Assembly: GCF_014647795.1 (NCBI RefSeq)
Contig: NZ_BMPW01000003.1
Location: 396,560 to 460,559 of the forward strand
Source: Actinoplanes campanulatus
Lineage (GTDB): Bacteria > Actinomycetota > Actinomycetes > Mycobacteriales > Micromonosporaceae
Direction of reading: 5' to 3'
DNA length: 64,000 nucleotides
In this document: positions 24,341 to 31,549 of the stretch, one piece after another
How the letters are laid out: the number at the start of each line of letters is the position of its first letter
Position numbering within the stretch: the stretch's first letter is position 1
Made by a program: the position numbers and the translations under genes
The notes under the pieces: model-generated
Databases searched by the model: none
Seen by the model: the letters and a program-made list of their open reading frames with translations, nothing else
Told to the model about the DNA's origin: nothing

Positions 24341-26632
24341 TCAGCCGCCCGACGTGAGGCGACGGCCGACGGCCGCGATCAGCCGGTCCAGTTCGGAGCC
24401 GAACGGGTTGTCGTGCACCAGGTACGTCCAGGTGGCGCTGGGCCGGACGATCTCCGCCCGGTCCGGCTGCCAGCCGTCGGTGAGGTCGACCTCCTCGAAG
24501 GTCTCGATGGTCCGCGCTTCGACCTGGGTGAGCAGCTCCTGGAAGGCGGGCACCGCGGCCCGGTGGAACTCGTCCAGCGGGTCCAGCTTGCCCAGCGCCC
24601 GCAGGTGCACGCCCTCGCGCACCTCGGACAGGTAGGCCAGGTGCTCGGCCCACAGCCGGTCCAGGTGGTAGAGCGCGATGGCACGGGCCGAGTCGGACAG
24701 CACGTCCTCGTCGGTCTCCTCGGCCTTCTCCTTCACCTTCTCCAGCAGCATGATCGCCGCCACCTCGGAGGTGAGCAGGCGCTCGCGGCGCTCGGCCAGC
24801 AGCAGGCGCTGCTGCTCGATCACCACGCTGTACCGCCAGGTGTTCTTGTGGATCTCGTGGTTCACGCCCTCGGCGACCCGCTGGGCGTGCTCCACCGCGT
24901 ACTCCACCTGGGAGTCGTGCACGACGCCGTCGATGTCCATCCGCGGGGAGGCCGGCAGGACGTCGGCGGCGTGCCGGAAGACCAGCTCGTCCTCGAGGCT
25001 CACGAAGAACACCGAGCGGCCCGGGTCGCCCTGCCGGCCGGCCCGGCCACGGAGCTGGTCGTCGACGCGGCGGCTGTCGTGGCGGCCGGAGCCGATCACG
25101 TACAGCCCGCCGAGCTCGACCACCCGGTCGCGGTCCTTCTCGTCGCTGCCGCCGAGGCGGATGTCGACACCACGGCCGGCCATCTGGGTGGAGACCGTCA
25201 CCGCGCCGAGCGCGCCGGCCTCCGCGATGATCTCGGCCTCCTCGGCGTCGTTCTTCGCGTTCAGCACGTTGGACGGGACCCCGGCGTCGGCGAGCTGGCG
25301 GGCAAGCCGCTCGGAGGCCTTCACGTCCAGGGTGCCGATCAGCACCGGCCGCCCCGACTCGTGGGCGATCTTGATCTCCTCGACCAGGGCCTCGTCGCGC
25401 ATGTCGTGCGCCGAGTAGATCCGGTCGACGTCGTCCTCACGGATGTTCGGGGTGTTCGACGGGATGACCGCGACCTCGAGCTTGAAGTACTCCCGCAGCT
25501 GCTCGCCGACGTGCACGGCGGTCGCCGTCATGCCGCAGACCGTCCGGTAGAGCGCGATGAACGCCTGCACCGTGATGGTGTCCAGCACCTCGCCCTCGGC
25601 GGTGGCGGACAGGCCCTCCTTCGCCTCGACGGCCGCCTGGAGCCCGTCCGGCCAGCGGCGGCGCTGCGCCACCCGGCCGCGCATCTCGTCGATCAGCTCG
25701 ACGCCGCCGTTGCGGACGATGTAGTCGACGTCGCGGCGCAGCAGGGCGTGCGCGTGCAGTGCCACGTTCACCGCGGAGAGGACCTCGACCTGGTCGTCGG
25801 CGTACAGGTCGATGCCGCCGAGCCGCTCCTCGACGTGCTTGAGCCCGTCGTCGGTGAAGGCCACGCTGCGGCCGTCCTCGGCCACCTCGTAGTGCTTGCC
25901 CTTGCGCAGCTCCTTCATCAGGGCGGCGGCCTCGTGCACCGGGTCGCTCTCCACCGCGGTGCTTCCGGCCAGCACCATCGGCACCCGGGCCTCGTCGATC
26001 AGGATCGAGTCGGCCTCGTCGACGATGCAGGTGGCCAGGTCGCGCTGGACCCGGTCGGCCACGTCGGTGACCAGCTGGTCGCGCAGGTAGTCGAAGCCGG
26101 CCTCGCTCACCGACACGTAGGTGACGTCCGCGGCGTACGCCTCCCGGCGCTCCTCCGGCGTCATCAGCTCGGTCACCGAGGCGACGGTGAGGCCGAGCAG
26201 CGTGTAGATCGGCTCCATCCACTCGGCGTCGCGCTTGGCGAGGTAGTCGTTGACGGTGAGCACGTGCACCGGGCCGTTGCCGAGGCGGGTGTGCCCGTAC
26301 GCCGCGATCGTGGCGGTGAGCGTCTTGCCCTCACCGGTGGCCATCTCGGCGACCCGCTTGTCGAGCAGGGCCATGGCGCCGAGCAGCTGCACGTCGTACG
26401 GCCGCTGGCTGATCGCCCGGCGGGCCGCCTCGCGCCCGATGGCGCAGATCTCGGCGTAGTCGGTCGCCTCGAGGGCGGCCTCGGTCAGTGCCGCGTCGTC
26501 GAGCTCCCTGAGCGCATCCTCACGCGCCTCGATCGCACCGAGCCGCTTCGACAACGGCCCCAGGTCCACCGTCGTGCCCGGACGCTGGAGAAACTTGCGG
26601 AACCGGCTCTTCAGCCGCTGCGACACACCCAT
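24341..26632 (-). CDS. secA2: accessory SecA2-type preprotein translocase ATPase
   Basis: SecA motor of about 763 residues, shorter than housekeeping SecA (>900). Motor domain 1 has TGEGKT near residue 100 and the DEAD-type IVDEADSILIDEARVP; a preprotein cross-linking insertion follows. Motor domain 2 contains STQMAGRGVDIRLGG and DDQLRGRAGRQGDPG, with the scaffold/wing region after it. It ends at LDRLIAAVGRRLTSGG and lacks the C-terminal zinc-binding CxCx8C[HC] linker. This shape is typical of SecA2, which exports a limited set of proteins. Start is MGVSQRLKSRFRKFLQ; an ATG three codons upstream is also possible. Monocistronic; no specific substrate gene is adjacent. Confidence 0.88.
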   Translation of the reverse strand: MGVSQRLKSRFRKFLQRPGTTVDLGPLSKRLGAIEAREDALRELDDAALTEAALEATDYAEICAIGREAARRAISQRPYDVQLLGAMALLDKRVAEMATGEGKTLTATIAAYGHTRLGNGPVHVLTVNDYLAKRDAEWMEPIYTLLGLTVASVTELMTPEERREAYAADVTYVSVSEAGFDYLRDQLVTDVADRVQRDLATCIVDEADSILIDEARVPMVLAGSTAVESDPVHEAAALMKELRKGKHYEVAEDGRSVAFTDDGLKHVEERLGGIDLYADDQVEVLSAVNVALHAHALLRRDVDYIVRNGGVELIDEMRGRVAQRRRWPDGLQAAVEAKEGLSATAEGEVLDTITVQAFIALYRTVCGMTATAVHVGEQLREYFKLEVAVIPSNTPNIREDDVDRIYSAHDMRDEALVEEIKIAHESGRPVLIGTLDVKASERLARQLADAGVPSNVLNAKNDAEEAEIIAEAGALGAVTVSTQMAGRGVDIRLGGSDEKDRDRVVELGGLYVIGSGRHDSRRVDDQLRGRAGRQGDPGRSVFFVSLEDELVFRHAADVLPASPRMDIDGVVHDSQVEYAVEHAQRVAEGVNHEIHKNTWRYSVVIEQQRLLLAERRERLLTSEVAAIMLLEKVKEKAEETDEDVLSDSARAIALYHLDRLWAEHLAYLSEVREGVHLRALGKLDPLDEFHRAAVPAFQELLTQVEARTIETFEEVDLTDGWQPDRAEIVRPSATWTYLVHDNPFGSELDRLIAAVGRRLTSGG

Positions 26633-26810
26633 GGCGCGCAACGGTACTTCATTTTGCCCCGTCTCAGGCGGCTGACTCCCGCCCGCCCATCAGAAGGTGA
26701 TCACCGCGGGCGGCTTCATGGCTGTGACCAGGAGTTCTTTCCGACGTTTGCGCCGGGCGGGCGCAGGGCACCTCAGGTGGTCGACGTCCGCCGGCGGAGG
26801 AGGAAGGGGA

Positions 26811-27551
26811 ATGCCCAGCCAGCTGGTCTGCCGTCCGGAGCAGGATCTTCCGGCCGCGGTCCTGGCCATCAGCGGCACCCTGGACCGGATCACCGGCGAC
26901 GCGCTGGGCGCCGCGATCCGCCGCAGCCTCTCGGTGCAGCCGTCCCGGGTGATCCTCGACGTCACCCGGTTACGCATCGGTGACCCGCTGGCCCTGCCCG
27001 CCCTGGGCGAGGTCGTCTGCCGGGCCGAGGAGTTCCCAGCGGTGCCGATCGTGGTGTGCGGCGCCGATCCGGCGACCCGGGCCGCGCTCGCCGCCGAACC
27101 GGGGTGCGCCGCCCTGGAACTGGCCGACGGGCCCCCGGAGTCCCTGGCCGGGGCGCGGGCCGAGCCGGATCCGCCGGCCGTCCGGGCCCGCCTGCGCCCG
27201 GTGCCCGAGGCCTGCCGCCAGGTCCGCCACCTCGTCACCCAGGCGTGCGCCGGCTGGCAGCGCTCCGACGTCACGGCGACGGCCGCGCTGGTCGCCACCG
27301 AACTGGTCGCCAATGTGGTCCGGCACGCCCACACCAGCATGGATTTCACGCTGCGGCTGCGCGGTGGACGGCTCATCGTGGCGGTACGCGACCGCGACCG
27401 CCGCATGCCGCGCGCCCTCGACCCCGGGGTCACCGACGTGGGCGGCCGCGGCCTGCGCCTGATCCGCGACCTCACCGAGACGTGGGGTGTCCTGCCGGTC
27501 AGCGACGGCAAGGTCGTCTGGAGCCGGCTCACCGCCGGAGCCACCGCATGA
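26811..27551 (+). CDS. STAS-HATPase fusion (anti-anti-sigma plus RsbW-like kinase)
   Basis: Protein of 246 residues joining two partner-switching modules. Residues 1-105 resemble a STAS domain (VLAISGTLDRITGDALGAAI; VILDVTRLRIGDPLALPAL). The position of the phosphorylated Ser in SpoIIAA/RsbV is Pro59, after Asp58. Residues ~125-240 are an RsbW/SpoIIAB-like HATPase (TALVATELVANVVRHAHT; VTDVGGRGLRLIRDLTETWG). The ATG at 26811 follows an ideal GGAGGAGGAAGG site, so the longer open frame is rejected. First gene of a three-gene rightward run. The STAS half should not be phosphorylatable, so it may act as a fixed binding platform (inference). Confidence 0.85.
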   Translation: MPSQLVCRPEQDLPAAVLAISGTLDRITGDALGAAIRRSLSVQPSRVILDVTRLRIGDPLALPALGEVVCRAEEFPAVPIVVCGADPATRAALAAEPGCAALELADGPPESLAGARAEPDPPAVRARLRPVPEACRQVRHLVTQACAGWQRSDVTATAALVATELVANVVRHAHTSMDFTLRLRGGRLIVAVRDRDRRMPRALDPGVTDVGGRGLRLIRDLTETWGVLPVSDGKVVWSRLTAGATA

Positions 27552-27581
27552 CACCCCGCGCTCCGCCGAGGCCGATCCGGC

Positions 27582-29444
27582 GTGACGTGCGATAGGTTCC
27601 GACACGTGCAGGCAACGGACCCGACCTTCGAAGCGCTGCTGGTGCACCTGAAGGAGACCCGCGGCTTCGACTTCACCGGGTACAAACGCTCGAGCCTGAT
27701 GCGCCGGGTGCGGCGCCGGATGAGCCAGGTCGGCGCTCCCGGCTATCCGGAGTACCTGGACCATCTACAGGTCCATCCGGACGAGTTCACCGCGCTCTTC
27801 AACACCATCCTGATCAACGTGACCGCGTTCTTCCGGGACGCCGACGCCTGGGAGTACCTCCGGGACGAGGTCCTCGAACCGATGGTGGCGGGCAGGCCCG
27901 GCGACACGCCGATCCGGGTCTGGTCAGCCGGGTGCGCCTCCGGCCAGGAGGCGTACACGCTGGCCATCGCGCTGGCCGAGATCCTCGGCGTGGAGCGGTT
28001 CAAGGAACGCGTCAAGATCTACGCCACCGACGTCGACGAGGAACAGCTCAGCGAGGCCCGCCAGGCGGCGTACGGGGAACGCGAGGTGCGGGATCTCGCC
28101 CCCGGGCTGGTCGAGAGGTACTTCGAACCGGTGAACGGCCGGCTCGTCTTCCGCAAGGACCTGCGCCGCTCGGTCATCTTCGGCCGCAACGATCTGGTGC
28201 AGGACGCCCCGATCTCCCGGATCGACCTGCTGACCTGCCGCAACACCCTGATGTACTTCAACGCCGAGACGCAGGCGAAGATCCTCGGCCGGTTCCACTT
28301 CGCCCTGGCCGAGACCGGCGTGCTCTTCCTCGGCAAGGCGGAGATGCTGCTCAGCCACTCCAGCCTGTTCGCGCCGATCGACCCGAAGCGGCGCGTGTTC
28401 CGCCGGGTCCCCCGCCTGTACGCCCCGCCCGGCGCCGTCCTCGCCGATCCGCCGCAGGCCGTCCCCGGACGGGTCACCGGGCTGGACGAGCTGCGCAACG
28501 AGACCTTCACCGCCAGCCCGCTGGCCCAGCTCGCGCTCACCCCGGACGGCCTGGTCGCGCTCTCCAACCGGCAGCTGGAGAAGCTGTTCGGGGTGTCCTC
28601 ACGGGACATCGGCCGGCCCTTCCGGGACCTGGACCTCTCCTACCGTCCGGTCGAGTTGCGCCGCTTCGTCGAGCAGGCCCGGCTGGAGCGCCGCACCCTG
28701 CGGGTCAGCGACGTCGCATACGTCCGCGACGCCGAGACCGTCCACCTGGTGGTGCAGGTCAGCCCGCTCAGCGACGCCGACGGCAGCCTGCTCGGCGTCA
28801 ACCTGATCTTCCACGACGTGACCGCGGCCCGGCGGTTGCAGGACGAGCTGGAACACGCCAACCATCAGCTCGAGGCAGCGTACGAGGAGCTCCAGTCGAC
28901 CAACGAGGAGCTGGAGACCACCAACGAGGAGCTCCAGTCCACCGTCGAGGAGCTGGAGACCACCAACGAGGAGCTCCAGTCCACGAACGAGGAGCTGGAG
29001 ACCATGAACGAGGAGCTCCAGTCCACCAACGACGAGCTGCAGAGCATCAACGACCAGTTGCGGATCAGCACGGCCCGGCTGGACGAGGCGAACGCGTTCC
29101 TGGAGACGGTGCTGACCAGCCTCCAGGCCGGCGTCGCGGTGGTCGACGCCGACCTGCGGATCCGGATGTGGAACCGGCACGCCGAGGACCTGTGGGGGCT
29201 GCGCTCCGGCGAGGTGATCGGCCAGCACTTCCTCAACCTCGACATCGGCCTGCCGATCGACCGGGTCCGGCCGCTGCTGCGCGGCTCGCTCGGCGCCGGC
29301 GGCGCCTGTGCCGAGACCGAGCTCGACGCGGTCAACCGGCGCGGGCGCCCGATGACGGTACGGGTCGCGTGCACCCCGCTACGGCGGCGCGACGGCAGCC
29401 CCGCCGACGGCGACGGCGCCATCATCGTGATGGAGACGGCCTGA
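27582..29444 (+). CDS. CheR methyltransferase-PAS-coiled coil-PAS protein
   Basis: Signalling protein of 620 residues (or 612 if the GTG at 27606 is used). Domains: CheR N-terminal helical part (15-95), CheR SAM-binding methyltransferase (about 100-285) with VWSAGCASGQEAYTLAIA and CRNTLMYF, and a PAS domain (about 305-415). Next is a perfectly regular coiled coil with alternating EELQSTN and EELETTN heptads (418-497), then a second PAS (505-615). It matches the CheR half of CheB-CheR hybrid proteins, without a methylesterase domain and without a histidine kinase. No chemoreceptor is nearby; flanking genes are STAS-HATPase proteins. It may modify or sense within the partner-switching system, but its substrate is unknown. 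Confidence 0.9.
   Translation: MTCDRFRHVQATDPTFEALLVHLKETRGFDFTGYKRSSLMRRVRRRMSQVGAPGYPEYLDHLQVHPDEFTALFNTILINVTAFFRDADAWEYLRDEVLEPMVAGRPGDTPIRVWSAGCASGQEAYTLAIALAEILGVERFKERVKIYATDVDEEQLSEARQAAYGEREVRDLAPGLVERYFEPVNGRLVFRKDLRRSVIFGRNDLVQDAPISRIDLLTCRNTLMYFNAETQAKILGRFHFALAETGVLFLGKAEMLLSHSSLFAPIDPKRRVFRRVPRLYAPPGAVLADPPQAVPGRVTGLDELRNETFTASPLAQLALTPDGLVALSNRQLEKLFGVSSRDIGRPFRDLDLSYRPVELRRFVEQARLERRTLRVSDVAYVRDAETVHLVVQVSPLSDADGSLLGVNLIFHDVTAARRLQDELEHANHQLEAAYEELQSTNEELETTNEELQSTVEELETTNEELQSTNEELETMNEELQSTNDELQSINDQLRISTARLDEANAFLETVLTSLQAGVAVVDADLRIRMWNRHAEDLWGLRSGEVIGQHFLNLDIGLPIDRVRPLLRGSLGAGGACAETELDAVNRRGRPMTVRVACTPLRRRDGSPADGDGAIIVMETA
28884..29051 (+). repeat. 42-bp coding tandem repeat (coiled-coil heptads)
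   Basis: Four 42-base units inside the CheR-PAS gene, each encoding two heptads (EELQSTN then EELETTN). DNA identity between units is high, so recombinational expansion or contraction is possible. Confidence 0.85.
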
Positions 29445-29496
29445 CGTTTACCACCCACGACGCCGGGTAAGCCGCCGCCCTGAGGAAGGCGAAGCC

Positions 29497-30222
29497 ATGA
29501 CGATCCGGTGCGAGACGCGTGACGACGACGCGAACCTGGTCGTCGCGGTGACCGGCGAACTTCAATTGACGGATGCGGTCGCGCTGCGCGAGCGCCTGCT
29601 CAAATGTCTCGCCGAACAGCCGGACGCCCTGCTCGTGGACCTGGCCGGGCTGCACGTCGTTCAGTCGCTGGCACTGGCCGTCTTCACCGCGGTGCTGCGC
29701 CAGGCCGCCCGGTGGCCGGGCACCCCCGTGCTGATCTGCGGGCCACCGGTGCAGACCCGGAGGCTGCTGCTCGCCGGCGCCTTCCGCGGGCTGCCGCTCT
29801 ACGACGACCTGGCCGGCGCGACCGCCCACCTGCGCGACGAGCGGCGGATCCGGCCCTCGCTCAGCGAGCAGCTGTTGCCGGTGTCCGGCTCCACCCGGCA
29901 CGCCCGGGACGTCGCCACCGAGGCCTGCCTGCGCTGGGACCTGCCCGATCTCGTCGCCCCGGCCAGCCTCATCGCCACCGAGCTGGTGGCCAACGTGGTC
30001 GATCACGTCCACACGATGATGACGCTGCACCTGACGCTGCGCCCCCGCTATCTCAACATCGCGGTCCGCGACGGCTCCCCGGTGCCGCCGGATCCGCCCG
30101 GGCGGATCACCCCGGAGGCCGCCGGCGGGCGCGGGCTGCTGCTGGTCGGGGAGCTGGCGCACACGTGGGGATGGCTGCCGTCGAAGGACGGCAAGGTGGT
30201 GTGGGCGTCGCTGCGCCGGTGA
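29497..30222 (+). CDS. STAS-HATPase fusion (anti-anti-sigma plus RsbW-like kinase)
   Basis: Protein of 241 residues with the same architecture as the gene at 26811. The STAS part (1-110) includes LVVAVTGELQLTDAVALRER and LLVDLAGLHVVQSLALAVF. Here a serine is kept at the phosphosite position (Ser57), though the preceding Asp is Gln. The HATPase (about 130-238) carries SLIATELVANVVDHVHT and EAAGGRGLLLVGELAHTWG. ATG follows GAGGAAGG. Its stop lies 4 bp from the stop of the convergent sigma-STAS gene. Kinase and substrate domains on one chain suggest self-regulation or cross-talk with the other STAS proteins (inference). Confidence 0.87.
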   Translation: MTIRCETRDDDANLVVAVTGELQLTDAVALRERLLKCLAEQPDALLVDLAGLHVVQSLALAVFTAVLRQAARWPGTPVLICGPPVQTRRLLLAGAFRGLPLYDDLAGATAHLRDERRIRPSLSEQLLPVSGSTRHARDVATEACLRWDLPDLVAPASLIATELVANVVDHVHTMMTLHLTLRPRYLNIAVRDGSPVPPDPPGRITPEAAGGRGLLLVGELAHTWGWLPSKDGKVVWASLRR

Positions 30223-30226
30223 ACCG

Positions 30227-31366
30227 TCAGCAGTGCCGCAGCACACCGGCCAGGCCGGACACCGCCAGGATCCGGGCGACGTAGGGCTGGGCGCCGGACA
30301 TGCAGATCTCCCGGCCCGCCCGCGCCGCCACCCGGACCGCGTCGAGCAGCACCGACACACCGGCCGCGTCGAGCAGCGGAACAGCCGTCAGATCCACCAC
30401 GACGGAGGCGGCCCCGCCCGTCGTGATCGCGTGCCGCAGTCCCGTCCGCAGCCGCTCGGCGGTGTCCCGGTCGACCTCGCCGCACACCCGGACCCGCAGC
30501 GCCGTGCCCTCGCGGGTCACCGAGACGTCCATGCCGTGCTGGTGCCCGGCCCGGCACTCGCCCTCCCACGGCGGCGGGGCGTCGCTGAGCATCGCCTCAC
30601 GCAGCCAGGAGAGGGCCCGGCTCAGCAGCCGGGACACGTGCATCTGTGAGATGCCCAGCTCGGCGGCGATCTCCGCCTGGGTGCGGTTGCCGTAGAAGCG
30701 CATCGCCAGCATCCGGCGCTCCCGGGCCGGCAGGCGCAGCAGCAGGTCGGTGACGGTCAGCTTGTCGGTCACCGACTCGAGATCGTCGTCGACCTCGCCG
30801 ATCAGATCACCGAACTCGGCCGCCCCGTCCCCGGCGACCGGCGCGTTCAGCGAGGCGGGTGAATATCCGGCGGCCGATTCGACGGCCTCCAGCACGGCCG
30901 GTTCACTCACCCCCAGGTGCTCCGCGAGCTCCGCGGCCGTCGGGGTACGGGCGAGCGCGCTCGTCAGGACCATGGAGGCGTGCCCCACCTCGAGACTCAG
31001 ATCCTGAACCCGCCGGGGCACGTGCACGCCCCAGGTGCGGTCCCGGAAGTGGCGCTTCAGCTCGCCGGAGATGGTGATGACCGCGTACGCCGTGAATGAG
31101 CCGCGGCCCGGGTCGTACCGGTCCACGGCCTTCACCAGGCCGAGCCGGGCCACCTGCTCGAGATCCTCCATGTGCTCGCCCCGGCCGCGGTAGCGGCGGG
31201 CGAGCCGTCCGGCGAACGGCAGGCAGTGCCGGAGCAGGTCCTCGCGCAGCAGCTCGGCCTCGGCCGGGGTGGCGCCCTCCCGGCCCACCGCGAACTCCAG
31301 TGCCGCGGTGTCGAGATCCTCGAGCGTGTTGTCGGCCGGTTCACCGAACTGACCTCGCACGGGCAT
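30227..31366 (-). CDS. SigB/SigF-type sigma factor fused to a C-terminal STAS domain
   Basis: A 379-residue fusion. Residues 30-265 are a sporulation/stress sigma-70 factor: region 2 GRGEHMEDLEQVARLGLVKA and RGSFTAYAVITISGELKRHF, region 3 near 140-200, region 4 LPARERRMLAMRFYGNRTQAE and ELGISQMHVSRLLSRAL. Residues 279-379 are a STAS anti-sigma antagonist domain: DLTAVPLLDAAGVSVLLDAV, with Ala334 where RsbV/SpoIIAA has the phosphorylated Ser, and then HC at the very end. A sigma factor carrying its own non-phosphorylatable antagonist could hold an RsbW-type anti-sigma permanently or be resistant to it (inference). Start ATG follows GGGAAGGGG. Converges with the STAS-HATPase gene, with 4 bp between stops. 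Confidence 0.9.
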   Translation of the reverse strand: MPVRGQFGEPADNTLEDLDTAALEFAVGREGATPAEAELLREDLLRHCLPFAGRLARRYRGRGEHMEDLEQVARLGLVKAVDRYDPGRGSFTAYAVITISGELKRHFRDRTWGVHVPRRVQDLSLEVGHASMVLTSALARTPTAAELAEHLGVSEPAVLEAVESAAGYSPASLNAPVAGDGAAEFGDLIGEVDDDLESVTDKLTVTDLLLRLPARERRMLAMRFYGNRTQAEIAAELGISQMHVSRLLSRALSWLREAMLSDAPPPWEGECRAGHQHGMDVSVTREGTALRVRVCGEVDRDTAERLRTGLRHAITTGGAASVVVDLTAVPLLDAAGVSVLLDAVRVAARAGREICMSGAQPYVARILAVSGLAGVLRHC

Positions 31367-31549
31367 GTCACCCCTTCCCGGTACGTCCCCGGCGGAGACG
31401 CCGCCTCATCGGCAGTCCCCCGCAGGGGGCGTCGGAATCGGCCCAAAACCGGCTATCCGCCACCTTCCCGGTTATCAGGACGCTACTGCCCGATCCGGTC
31501 ACCGCCCAAACACATCCGGCGTACGGGGGCCGCGCCGCCCTCAGCCGGA

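Noticed and set aside
31486-31511. SigB/SigF-type promoter (GTTT-N16-GGGCAG) before the sigma-STAS gene
   Set aside because: The -10 part deviates from GGGTAA/GGGWAW and the match could be chance in GC-rich DNA.
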